A stretch of DNA of 32,544 nucleotides, taken from assembly GCA_035627835.1 (NCBI GenBank), contig DASPKX010000156.1:1-32544 (forward strand). The letters run 5' to 3'. Origin of the DNA: DASPKX01 sp035627835. Its GTDB lineage: Bacteria; Verrucomicrobiota; Verrucomicrobiia; Limisphaerales; SXQI01. The position numbers and the translations under genes were made by a program. Positions 14,446 through 21,350 of the stretch are shown one piece after another; the stretch's first letter is position 1; each line of letters opens with the position of its first letter. The notes below the pieces were generated by a model that searched no databases, was not told where the DNA came from, and worked only from the letters and a program-made list of their open reading frames with translations.

Positions 14446-14547
14446 GGGGGCGTCGGCAATGGGGGTGATTATGTGTGGGCCTCCGTACGGAGGCTGGGAC
14501 GGGGGCATTATACCCACAGGGTTGGCTGGCGCTTCGCCTCTGGGCTA
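14446..14547. repeat. Hairpin-rich dispersed repeat, copy 1
   Basis: About 100 bases that recur at 15724-15826 in the same orientation with high identity. Landmarks are the perfect 16-base palindrome GCCTCCGTACGGAGGC (14479-14494), the motif GCATTATACCCACAGG (14505-14520), and GCTTCGCCT with TGGGCTAC at the end. In this copy the CCCACAGG/CCTCTGGG stem has one mismatch. Weaker similarity reaches back to ACCACCATGCA at 14418-14426, and a CCGCC/GGCGG hairpin follows at 14556-14570. No open frame is associated; it resembles a REP/MITE-type element. The remainder of 14326-14654 shows no gene. Confidence 0.75.
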
Positions 14548-14654
14548 CAAATATTCCGCCCCTCCGGCGGTTCGGGGGTAGGACATGGTGGTGGGCGAGA
14601 ACGCCAGCAACTTACGGAGCCTAACCCTTCAGCCCACGGATGCTGCCTGTTGGC

Positions 14655-15485
14655 TTATCGTCGCAGGTATTCATCTCGGTGGGGCCTGCTGTCGACGTTC
14701 CACCTGGAAAGCGCGTCATCTGTTGGCTCAAACACTTTCTTCATGCGCTCCTTCTCCACGTGAAGATCATAAAAGAGCCGATTGGCATTGGCGCGATGGT
14801 TTTTGAAGCTGCGCTGCTGCTGTGGTCGAATTGGTGACGAGGCAAGCCCATAAGCTCCGATCAACGAATTTCCGGGGTGTTGGACCCCAATAAACCCCAA
14901 AAGCGATTGCGCTCCATCAGAACTTTCATGCTCAGAGCGACAAAACCCGTCGCCGAAGGCAATTAACTTACTCGGAGCCATGATTCTACTTTCTCTTTGA
15001 GCTTGGGTTATCACAGATGTACCCCTCGGCGCGTAACCACCCAAGCCAAGGAAGTTTTCAGATGGGTGACCAACCCCCCAAGCATTGTACCCATAGCTGA
15101 CTACGGCTTGGCTTGTGCGCTCAAAGCGAGGGCCACCTGGTGAGTAGCTTCCGAAAGTGACCGTTCCGTCGTACAACGGGCAACGAAATACGCCAGTCAA
15201 ATACCACTCAGGCAGGATCACCTCATGGGGAAGCTCAAGAAACTTGTACCACGCCGCATTCGTTCCAGCATGCATTCGTGTGGCAGGTGGAAGAGCTTCG
15301 TTGTCGCTGACATAACCATGCAGAGCGAGTCCGAGTTGCCGGAGATTGTTAAGGCAAACTGCATTCTTCGCAGAAAACTTTGCCCTGCCTAAGGCTGGAA
15401 GGAGAAGAGCTGCGAGGATTGCGATAACTGCTATCACCACGAGGAGTTCGACCAGCGTAAATGCGCATCGGGACGACCTCCTCAT
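14655..15485 (-). CDS. Pseudopilin-like protein with prepilin N-terminal methylation motif
   Basis: The protein has 276 residues. It starts with a short basic leader, the prepilin-type site 'CA|FTLVELLVVIAVIAILAALLLPAL' (Ala instead of Gly at -1, common in this phylum) and the N-terminal hydrophobic helix. The globular part has 'NAVCLNNLRQLGLALHGYVSDNEALPP' and near the end 'ANRLFYDLHVEKER', a degenerate form of the H-x9-DG tail. These proteins occur in large paralogous families in Verrucomicrobiota and Planctomycetes, exported through a type II secretion/type IV pilus-like route; individual roles are unknown. No Shine-Dalgarno is visible. It lies between the two copies of the dispersed repeat. 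Confidence 0.9.
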   Translation of the reverse strand: MRRSSRCAFTLVELLVVIAVIAILAALLLPALGRAKFSAKNAVCLNNLRQLGLALHGYVSDNEALPPATRMHAGTNAAWYKFLELPHEVILPEWYLTGVFRCPLYDGTVTFGSYSPGGPRFERTSQAVVSYGYNAWGVGHPSENFLGLGGYAPRGTSVITQAQRESRIMAPSKLIAFGDGFCRSEHESSDGAQSLLGFIGVQHPGNSLIGAYGLASSPIRPQQQRSFKNHRANANRLFYDLHVEKERMKKVFEPTDDALSRWNVDSRPHRDEYLRR

Positions 15486-15723
15486 AAGGAGGGTTTACAC
15501 GCTGAGTGAGACACGGTCAACGGTTCTTAGTGGGTTATGGTCGCTGGAACGTAGCGGACGCACAGATGGTGGGGGGCCGACAAAGCCACTATCTGACTAC
15601 CTCTGATCGCCGAAGACCTCCTCTCCCTGCCCTCTCCTCCTTGGAAGGAAGAGAGGGGGAACCGTTGCAAGGCATTGGTTTCAAGGCGAGCCGGAGGCAG
15701 CCCACCATGCATCTGGATCCAAC
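15486..15723. other. Gene-free stretch with a purine/pyrimidine hairpin
   Basis: No gene is supportable here. CCCTCTC (15630-15636) pairs with GAGAGGG (15651-15657), with an inner TCC/GGA pairing around TTGGAA. It looks like a dispersed intergenic hairpin rather than a terminator, since no T-tract follows. The region up to the aminotransferase stop at 15914 is filled by the second copy of the 100-base repeat. Confidence 0.45.
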
Positions 15724-15826
15724 GAGGGCGTCGCATCGGGGTAATTATGTGTGCGCCTCCGTACGGAGGCTCGGACCGGGGGGCATTATACCCACAGGCT
15801 TCGCTAGCGCTTCGCCTGTGGGCTAC
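15724..15826. repeat. Hairpin-rich dispersed repeat, copy 2
   Basis: Second copy of the element at 14446-14547. It keeps the 16-base palindrome GCCTCCGTACGGAGGC (15755-15770), and here the second stem is perfect: CCCACAGGC (15791-15799) with GCCTGTGGG (15814-15822). A third stem, CGGCCGCTCCGCGGCC, follows at 15833-15848. It ends 88 bases before the stop codon of the aminotransferase. Confidence 0.78.
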
Positions 15827-15913
15827 TCTGTTCGGCCGCTCCGCGGCCCGGCTGAAAGCAGCAGTGGCATTCAGGGCGCCGCGTAACCGCAACCGCAGGC
15901 TAACGTGCTAGCG

Positions 15914-17065
15914 TTACAGCAAATCGACGACGCGCTGGAGTTCGGGGTCGGTGTTGTAGAAGTGCGGGGAGAGGCGGATGTATTTGTTGCCCGCTCGGTC
16001 GAACCGGAGGGAGGTCACGATTCCGGCGGCTTCCATCTTGGCGTGGAGGTCGGCCATGTCGGAACCGGGTTTGTGGAAGGTGACGATGCCGCTTTGGTTT
16101 TCGGCAGGGACATCGGCGTGCAGGACGGTGTAGCCTTTTTCTTTGATGGCAGGGACGAGCCAGTTGCGCTTGCGCAGCAGCTCGCGGGCGATGTTCTCGA
16201 TGCCGACTTCCAAAAGCAGCTCGAGGCAGGCTCTGAGGCCGACCAGGCCAATGAGGTTGGCGGTGCCGGCCTCGTAACGGCGGGCGTCGGGTTTGTAGGT
16301 CATTTCTTCATCAGCCACGAAATTGGGGCATCGGATGTTGTGCCAACCGTGGACGATGGGACGGAGTTGGTCCTGGACTTCTTCGCGCACGAACATGGTG
16401 CCCGCAGCGCAGGGGCCGAGCATCCATTTGTGGGCGTCGGCAGCGAGGAAGTCGATGTTTTGGACGGTGGTTGGGAAGGCGCCGAGGGTCTGAATGGCAT
16501 CCACACAGAACAGGATGCCGCGGCGTTTTAGTTCCTGGGCGATTTGTTCGATCTCGGCGCGGAAGCCGGCGACGTAATGGCAAGAGGCGAGCGCGACGAG
16601 TTGGGTCTGCTCATCGATTTGGCCGACGATGTCGCGCGCGCGAATGCGGCCGAGGGCGGAGACGTTCAGAAGTTGAACGGGGATGCCGCGGTCGGCGAGC
16701 TTCATCCATGGGTAAACGTTGGATGGGTAATCATCCAGGTAGGTGAAGACGGTTTTGTTTTTCTTCAGTTTCAACCCGCCAGCGATGTAGCTGAGGGCGA
16801 GGCTGGTGGGGCCGACGAGGGCGATCTCGGTTGGTTTGCCGCCGATAAGCTGCGCGGCGAGGGCGCGGGTTTGCGTGATGACCTCAGCGGGCAGGGCATG
16901 CTCCTGGTCGCCCCGCGCGCAGGCATGGATGTAGGTTTCCATGGCGGCGGTGACACGGCGGGGGAGCGGGCAAACGCCCGCGTGCGCGAGGAAGACTTTC
17001 TCCCGGACGACAGGGAATTCGTGCGCGCGGAGTTCTTCGTTAGCGTGCAGTTCCGCAATGGTCAT
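15914..17065 (-). CDS. Aminotransferase class V-fold PLP-dependent enzyme
   Basis: The 383-residue cytoplasmic enzyme has the fold of cysteine desulfurases, isopenicillin N epimerases and kynureninase-like lyases. The PLP-binding lysine is K213 in 'AADAHKWMLGP', with H212 before it; D189 in 'FCVDAIQTLGAFP' would contact the pyridine nitrogen. 'LVGPTSLALSYIAGGL' (83-98) is the phosphate-binding loop region, and 'DARRYEAGTANLIGLVGL' is the class V signature near the second subunit. No conserved active-site cysteine loop of a desulfurase is evident, so the substrate is unknown. It ends 2 bases before the start region of no other gene; upstream, the glyoxalase gene stops 2 bases before its ATG, so the two are co-transcribed. 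A truncated copy of its 3' end lies at 14063-14325. Confidence 0.9.
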   Translation of the reverse strand: MTIAELHANEELRAHEFPVVREKVFLAHAGVCPLPRRVTAAMETYIHACARGDQEHALPAEVITQTRALAAQLIGGKPTEIALVGPTSLALSYIAGGLKLKKNKTVFTYLDDYPSNVYPWMKLADRGIPVQLLNVSALGRIRARDIVGQIDEQTQLVALASCHYVAGFRAEIEQIAQELKRRGILFCVDAIQTLGAFPTTVQNIDFLAADAHKWMLGPCAAGTMFVREEVQDQLRPIVHGWHNIRCPNFVADEEMTYKPDARRYEAGTANLIGLVGLRACLELLLEVGIENIARELLRKRNWLVPAIKEKGYTVLHADVPAENQSGIVTFHKPGSDMADLHAKMEAAGIVTSLRFDRAGNKYIRLSPHFYNTDPELQRVVDLL

Positions 17066-17067
17066 GT

Positions 17068-17466
17068 TCAGTAGGAGCTGGCGGAGCCGGAGCGCTGGAT
17101 GAGTTCGATTTCGTAGCCTTCGGGAGCGTCAATGAAGGCGAAGCCGCTGCCGTCGGGTTTCATGTGGGGGCCGTCGGAGTATTTGAGGCCGTGGGCGGCG
17201 AGGTGTTTCTCGAATTCAGCAAGGCTGGAGACTTGAAAGGCGAGATGGGTGAGGTCGGCCTGGACGTGGACGGGACCGCTGGAGGGAAAGGAGCAGATCT
17301 CGATGAGTTCTTCGCTGTCGGGGGCTTTGAGGAAGACGAGTTCAGAGCCGCGTGGGGATTTGTGGCGGCGGGTTTCTTCGAGGCCAAGGACGTTTTTGTA
17401 GAAGGTGATGGTGCGCTCGAGGTCGTCCACGCGGTAGCGGGTGTGGAGCAGCTTGGAAACTCTCAT
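17068..17466 (-). CDS. gloA: Lactoylglutathione lyase (glyoxalase I), VOC superfamily
   Basis: The protein has 132 residues from the ATG at 17466; the frame extends to a TTG at 17502, but the family begins near 'MRVSKLLHTRYRVDDLERTI'. All four metal ligands of GloA are in place: H8, E56, H74 and E121 (E. coli H5, E56, H74, E122), with 'FYKNVLGL' and 'DAPEGYEIELIQ' as family marks. The enzyme isomerises the hemithioacetal of methylglyoxal and glutathione (or a related thiol) to the lactoyl thioester. It lies 2 bases upstream of the aminotransferase start, so the two share an operon. Another VOC dioxygenase-like activity cannot be excluded. Confidence 0.87.
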   Translation of the reverse strand: MRVSKLLHTRYRVDDLERTITFYKNVLGLEETRRHKSPRGSELVFLKAPDSEELIEICSFPSSGPVHVQADLTHLAFQVSSLAEFEKHLAAHGLKYSDGPHMKPDGSGFAFIDAPEGYEIELIQRSGSASSY

Positions 17467-17765
17467 GGGCGTGAGGTTAGCGAGGGTGTGGCTGGGTGGC
17501 AACTTGGGGGAAGAAAGGAAAGGGTATCCGCAGATTAACCCAGATTAAAAAATGGGAAAGGGCGGGCGAGGACATTTTCTCCCGCGGAGGCGCGGAGAGG
17601 CGGAGGGAGGAAGATTTACGCATCAGGAGGGGTGGTGTCGGCATCCGCCTACGCTCAGGCTGCGGCGGGACAGGGATTCGCAGATTTAGGACAGGAACAA
17701 ACCCGGAGGAGCGGAGGAGGCAAGGAGGGCGCAGTGGTTGGAGGGATGGGCCAAGAATTAAACGC
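17467..17765. other. Intergenic stretch with short dispersed repeats
   Basis: No gene is seen. CCGCAGATTAACCCAGATTA (17528-17547) is a tandem CAGATTA-type repeat; a related copy lies at 21147-21167 and a single unit near 17689. A second repetitive tract, CGCGGAGGCGCGGAGAGGCGG (about 17582-17602), follows. Both look like low-complexity intergenic repeats of the genome. Confidence 0.5.
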
Positions 17766-18419
17766 CTACTCTTTCATGCGGTCGCCGGTCATTTGGTAGA
17801 GGCCGACGAGGTAGCCGTTTTCGCGCATCTCACCGACGGCGAATTTGCCGTAGATGGTGACGGGGGCGTCCATAACGGGCTTCACGCCGTTCGGGAGTTT
17901 GACGCTGACCCATTCGTTGATCTTGGGCACGGCGCCGTAACAACACATGGATTGGTCGCGCATGAGGAGGAGTTCGTTCACGAGCCCGGCTTCGACTTTG
18001 AGCGGGAGCATGAAGCCTTTCAGCGCAATCGGTTTTTGGTCCAGGGCGCGGATGTGGTCGGGGATCTGGTTGGTCGGGGTGGATGATGGGCCGGCGCTTT
18101 CGTCGGGCATGACGTAGTTGAAGGAGGCGAGATATTCGAATCCAACGACAGTGTGCTCACCATCTTTTTGAAGAGCTGCGGGGTTGTTGGTGTTCACCGG
18201 GGTTGCAGCAATGGCATTGGTGGCTGTGACGGCGTTGGTGGCTGCAACCTGGTCGCTGGCTCGTGGGCGGATGGGCTCTCCACGGAGCGCGGTGCGCTCG
18301 TTTGTTGAGGTTGATGCGGCCTCGGAGGATTGGGTCGGTTCGTTGGTGGAGCGATTGCAACCCACTGTTGCGGACAGGAGCAGGACAAGAGCGATGGGGA
18401 GCAATGGTTGGCGACGCAT
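17766..18419 (-). CDS. Lipoprotein with DUF3299 domain
   Basis: The protein has 217 residues. The signal peptide ends in a lipobox (LLSATVGC, Cys at about residue 21), so a membrane-anchored lipoprotein is predicted. Residues 22-85 are a low-complexity Thr/Asn/Ala linker with repeated 'ATNAV/ATNAI' units. The conserved domain follows: 'LDQKPIALKGFMLPLKVEAGLVNELLLMRDQSMCCYGAVPKINEWVSV', typical of DUF3299 with its Cys pair (CC) and 'G-x-M-x-P'. DUF3299 proteins are periplasmic or secreted, often near metal or ABC-export genes; no biochemical role is established. It is divergent from the DUF892 gene, with 179 bases between the starts. Confidence 0.82.
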   Translation of the reverse strand: MRRQPLLPIALVLLLSATVGCNRSTNEPTQSSEAASTSTNERTALRGEPIRPRASDQVAATNAVTATNAIAATPVNTNNPAALQKDGEHTVVGFEYLASFNYVMPDESAGPSSTPTNQIPDHIRALDQKPIALKGFMLPLKVEAGLVNELLLMRDQSMCCYGAVPKINEWVSVKLPNGVKPVMDAPVTIYGKFAVGEMRENGYLVGLYQMTGDRMKE

Positions 18420-18598
18420 ACGGTTCAGCCAACATTCTATTCAGGCGCACAATGTTCTCAAGCGCTCGTTCTTGCGAACGCAAAGCGCGGGCTTCGGCAA
18501 CGGCCCTGAGGTGGATTTACTCCTTGCCCTTATTGCGCGGTGTCCAAGGCGTCAGGAAGGTGAAGAATCCCACCACAAGGGAAAGAACAAAGGGAACT

Positions 18599-19159
18599 AT
18601 GAGCGAATTAAGGGAATTATTCTTGGACGAGTTGGCCGACATCTACAACGCGGAAGGGCAGTTGCTGAAGGCTCTGCCGAAGATGGCCAAGGCAGCGCAG
18701 ACTGACAGCTTGCGCGAGGCATTTGAAATGCACGCGCAGGAAACGGAGCAACAGATCGAGCGCTTGAAGCAGGTGTTCGAGATCTTCGGCAAACCAGCCA
18801 AAGGTAAGACTTGCGAAGCGATGAAAGGGTTGATCGAGGAAGGTCAATCTATGATGAAGGAGTTCAAAGGCTCGGCAGCGCTGGACGCGGCATTGATTTC
18901 GGCGGCGCAGAAGGTTGAGCATTACGAGATCGCCACCTACGGGTGTCTTTGCACCTGGGCGGAATTGCTTGAGGAGAATGAAGCTCTCGACCTCCTGAAG
19001 GAAACGATGGAGGAGGAGGAGACGACTGACGAGAAACTGACGGATCTCGCCGAGGAATGCATCAACGAGGAGGCGCTCGGCGGAGGTGAGGAGGAAGAAG
19101 AGGAAGAGGAGGAAGCTCCCCAGGCGCGAGGCAAGGCGAAAACGCCGGCACGGCGGTAA
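18599..19159 (+). CDS. DUF892 (YciE/YciF-type) ferritin-like protein with acidic tail
   Basis: The protein has 186 residues from the ATG at 18599; a longer frame upstream overlaps the promoter region and is not supported. The family signature is clear: 'LRELFLDELADIYNAEGQLLKALPKMAKAA', 'LREAFEMHAQETEQQIERLKQVFE', 'KVEHYEIATYGCL' and 'ETMEEEETTDEKLTDLAE'. The carboxylates and histidine (ExxH, EHYE) correspond to the di-metal four-helix bundle. The family is induced by osmotic and general stress; its reaction is unknown. The tail is unusual: a run of nine Glu followed by a basic end (ARGKAKTPARR). AAAGGGA precedes the start at short distance. A clear terminator follows at 19182. Confidence 0.9.
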   Translation: MSELRELFLDELADIYNAEGQLLKALPKMAKAAQTDSLREAFEMHAQETEQQIERLKQVFEIFGKPAKGKTCEAMKGLIEEGQSMMKEFKGSAALDAALISAAQKVEHYEIATYGCLCTWAELLEENEALDLLKETMEEEETTDEKLTDLAEECINEEALGGGEEEEEEEEEAPQARGKAKTPARR

Positions 19160-19181
19160 GCAGGCCACGTAATTTATGCAG

Positions 19182-19205
19182 GGGCGGCTTTGGCCGCCCT
19201 TTTTG
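19182..19205 (+). terminator. Rho-independent terminator of the DUF892 gene
   Basis: GGGCGGC (19182-19188) and GCCGCCC (19193-19199) form a perfect 7-base stem with a TTTG loop, followed by TTTTTG. It lies 22 bases after the stop codon. Confidence 0.9.
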
Positions 19206-19295
19206 TTTCCCAGAGAGAACGAAGAGCGCCATGGAGGCGGGCGCCTCATGGGTTGCATCTATCATGAGCCTTCTTCCGCGGCGTGCTACGCAGGG

Positions 19296-19324
19296 TTGAC
19301 TGACCATTGACTTTGTATTACAAA
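19296..19324 (+). promoter_or_regulatory. Candidate promoter of the membrane protein/regulator pair
   Basis: TTGACT (19296-19301) and TACAAA (19319-19324) are 17 bases apart. The -10 box lies inside the right half of the palindrome at 19310-19326, so a bound repressor would exclude polymerase. Transcription would begin within a few bases of the ATG at 19332, suggesting a leaderless or near-leaderless mRNA. Confidence 0.5.
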
Positions 19325-19326
19325 GT
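19310..19326. promoter_or_regulatory. 17-bp palindromic operator, site 1
   Basis: ACTTTGTATTACAAAGT is a perfect palindrome around a central T. It ends five bases before the ATG of the membrane protein. A nearly identical site (ACTTTGTAATACAGAGT) precedes ispH at 20247. The small winged-helix protein encoded at 19916-20224 is the natural candidate to bind both. Confidence 0.72.
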
Positions 19327-19331
19327 ATGAC

Positions 19332-19919
19332 ATGGATGCTGCCTCGGCTGAAGCTCATCTGCAAACGATTCGGACACTCATGGAGCGCGCGGCTCTCTAC
19401 CGGCGCGCCTTGGCTCCAGTAATGGCGCTTCTTGGTGCGATCGGAACGCTCGCAGCCATTGGCGGGTATTTGCTTGAGATCACTTCTTTCCCCGGGTTCG
19501 TCACTTACTGGTTCAGCGTGGGGGGCATGAGCGTGGCAGCGGCATTTCTGTTGATTCGGAAGCAAGCGCTCGCGGCTGGAGAGCCGTTTTGGTCTCCACC
19601 TGCCAAAAGAGTGACGCAAGCGATTCTGCCGCCGCTGGTGTGCGGGCTGGCGCTAACCGCTATTGCTCCCGGGGTGTGGCAGGCGACGGCGTTGTGGGCC
19701 GGGTTGTATGGCGCGGCGTTGCATGCGGGAGGATTTTTCACACCCGGCGGGATTCGGCGGCTGGGATGGCTTTTCATCGCCGCTGGTGTTGGAATCATTG
19801 TGCTCCTCCAGCGCGGCTCTCTCCCGGGCGTGCATGCGCATGGGGCGATGGGAGCAATTTTTGGAGCGCTGCACCTGGCGTATGCCGCTTACCTGCGAGT
19901 GCGCGAACAACGATCGTGA
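19332..19919 (+). CDS. Multi-pass membrane protein, co-encoded with a winged-helix regulator
   Basis: The protein has 195 residues. The N-terminal 25 residues are polar and helical (AHLQTIRTLMERAALYRRAL), then about six hydrophobic segments: 27-47, 56-76, 98-115, 117-132, 142-158 and 168-185. The C-terminus is basic. This pairing of a short membrane protein with a small winged-helix regulator is a recurrent bacterial arrangement; the function of the membrane protein is not known. Its stop overlaps the GTG start of the regulator by four bases (GTGA), so they are translated together. A palindromic operator overlaps its promoter. Confidence 0.78.
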   Translation: MDAASAEAHLQTIRTLMERAALYRRALAPVMALLGAIGTLAAIGGYLLEITSFPGFVTYWFSVGGMSVAAAFLLIRKQALAAGEPFWSPPAKRVTQAILPPLVCGLALTAIAPGVWQATALWAGLYGAALHAGGFFTPGGIRRLGWLFIAAGVGIIVLLQRGSLPGVHAHGAMGAIFGALHLAYAAYLRVREQRS

Positions 19920-20224
19920 ACCCGGAGCCTTTTCTTCAACTGGATCGGACGATCCACGAAAAGGGGCGGCTGGCGATCATGTCGTTGCTCGCAGCCTCTG
20001 ACGCGCTCTCATTCACAGAGCTGCGTGAGACGCTTTCAATGACGGATGGCAACTTGAGCATGCATATTAAAACGCTGCAGGACGCGGGTTACCTGGCAGT
20101 GACCAAGAGCGTTCAGAATCGGAGGCCGCTGACGACATGCGCGTTGACGGCGGCGGGGCGGAAAGCGTTTCAAACGTATATAGATTTGTTGGAGAAGATT
20201 GTCCGTGAAACGAAACGGGGCTGA
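19916..20224 (+). CDS. Small winged-helix transcriptional regulator (MarR/ArsR-like, HTH_34 type)
   Basis: The protein has 102 residues from the GTG at 19916, which overlaps the preceding stop; a longer frame upstream lies inside the membrane gene and is rejected. The fold is readable throughout: 'LDRTIHEKGRLAIMSLLAA', 'LSFTELRETLSMTDGNLSMHIKTLQDAGYL' (helix-turn-helix with recognition helix GNLSMHIKTL), then the wing 'VTKSVQNRRPLTTCALTAAGRKAFQTYIDLLEKIV'. It matches the one-domain winged-helix regulators sometimes annotated as 'transcriptional regulator, winged helix DNA-binding domain'. It probably represses its own operon and ispH through the shared 17-bp palindrome. The ligand is unknown. 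Confidence 0.87.
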   Translation: MNPEPFLQLDRTIHEKGRLAIMSLLAASDALSFTELRETLSMTDGNLSMHIKTLQDAGYLAVTKSVQNRRPLTTCALTAAGRKAFQTYIDLLEKIVRETKRG

Positions 20225-20246
20225 GAGCCAAAACGGCTGCTGTTTC

Positions 20247-20263
20247 ACTTTGTAATACAGAGT
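20247..20263. promoter_or_regulatory. 17-bp palindromic operator, site 2, directly before ispH
   Basis: ACTTTGTAATACAGAGT matches the site at 19310-19326 except for the central base and one base in the right arm. It ends one base before the ispH ATG at 20265, and no Shine-Dalgarno fits between, so the ispH mRNA may be leaderless or translated from a very short leader. Binding by the adjacent winged-helix regulator is inferred from the shared motif. Confidence 0.68.
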
Positions 20264-20264
20264 T

Positions 20265-21128
20265 ATGAGATTCGAAATAATAAAAGCTCGGCACATGGGT
20301 CTTTGCTTCGGCGTCCGCGACGCGCTGGCGCTTGCCGAAAAGGAAGCGGATCAAGGGCCACTCACCATTCTGGGAGAGTTGGCGCATAACCCGGCGATCA
20401 ATCGGTCGCTGGAAGAGAAAGGGATTCAGATCGAGAGAGACCTGAGCCAGGTAAGGACAAAACGAGTTTTGGGCACTGCGCACGGTTTATCGGACAAGGC
20501 AATCGACGTGGCGCGCAACCAAGGCTTCGAGATTAAAGATGGGGCATGCCCATTGGTGAAGCATGCGCACTCAACGCTGAGGAAGCTGGTGGCTGCGGGG
20601 TATCATCCAGTGGTCATTGGTAAACGAGGACACGTGGAGGTGCGTGGGTTAACGGAGGATTTTCCAGGAGCGGAGGTGGCGTTGAACGAAGAGGAGATTG
20701 GGCAGATCGCCCCGCGTGAGCGTTTTGGTGTGATTGCACAAACGACCCAGCCGATCGGGCGGGTTCGTGAGCTGGTGGCGGCGTTGCAGAGAAGGTTTCC
20801 GCAGGCGGAGGTTCGGTTTGTGGACACAGTGTGCCAGCCGACAAAACTGCGGCAGCAAGCAGCCGTGGAATTGGCGCAGCAAGCTTCAGTCGTGATTGTG
20901 ATCGGTGGGAAGAATAGCAACAACACCCGGGAGCTGGCGAGGAGTTGCGCGGTGCATTGCGAGCGGGTGCATCAGATCCAGGACGCGGGGGAGTTGGAGG
21001 AAAGTTGGTTTGTCGATGGGGATGTGGTGGGGATAACCGCGGGCACTTCCACCCCGGATGAAGTTATTACAAGAGTGGAGGCAGCGATTTTGGCGATGCA
21101 AATGGAAGGGGTTGCTTTCGACCGTTAA
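20265..21128 (+). CDS. ispH: 4-hydroxy-3-methylbut-2-enyl diphosphate reductase IspH (LytB)
   Basis: The 287-residue last enzyme of the MEP isoprenoid pathway reduces HMBPP to IPP and DMAPP with a 4Fe-4S cluster. The three cluster cysteines are C14 (MGLCFGV), C95 (DGACPLV) and C190 (DTVCQPTK). Substrate residues are present: H41 (GELAHNP), H73 (GTAHG), H123 and E125 (GHVEVRG), and 'GGKNSNNTREL' and 'GITAGTSTPDEVI' close the site. It is slightly shorter than E. coli IspH (316). It follows the small regulator by 40 bases and has its own copy of the operator at its start, so isoprenoid flux may be tied to the signal sensed by that regulator. Confidence 0.95.
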   Translation: MRFEIIKARHMGLCFGVRDALALAEKEADQGPLTILGELAHNPAINRSLEEKGIQIERDLSQVRTKRVLGTAHGLSDKAIDVARNQGFEIKDGACPLVKHAHSTLRKLVAAGYHPVVIGKRGHVEVRGLTEDFPGAEVALNEEEIGQIAPRERFGVIAQTTQPIGRVRELVAALQRRFPQAEVRFVDTVCQPTKLRQQAAVELAQQASVVIVIGGKNSNNTRELARSCAVHCERVHQIQDAGELEESWFVDGDVVGITAGTSTPDEVITRVEAAILAMQMEGVAFDR

Positions 21129-21146
21129 GGATGAAAAAGAGGACGT

Positions 21147-21167
21147 CCGCAGATTGCGCAGATTACG
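21147..21167. repeat. Short tandem CAGATT intergenic repeat
   Basis: CCGCAGATTGCGCAGATTAC is two CGCAGATT units in tandem and resembles 17528-17547. It lies in the 220-base gap between ispH and the sensor kinase, which otherwise shows no gene or clear promoter. Confidence 0.45.
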
Positions 21168-21350
21168 AAGCCCGGGCTTGCGGCAATGAGAGGGAGGTGC
21201 ACGGCGACCAGACGACGAGACTGGGTTGAAAGCGGTGAGTAGGAAGAGGGCACAAGGAGGGGTTAGTGATGCTGTTAGGGAACGGAACAGTGGGTGGGCG
21301 CGGAAAGCGCACTTGATTTCTGAGGCGGGTTGGGCGGTAGATGGTTTCCA

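Noticed and set aside
16544..17074. Plus-strand open frame antisense to the aminotransferase
   Set aside because: The opposite strand encodes an intact PLP enzyme with its catalytic lysine; the antisense peptide has no family features.
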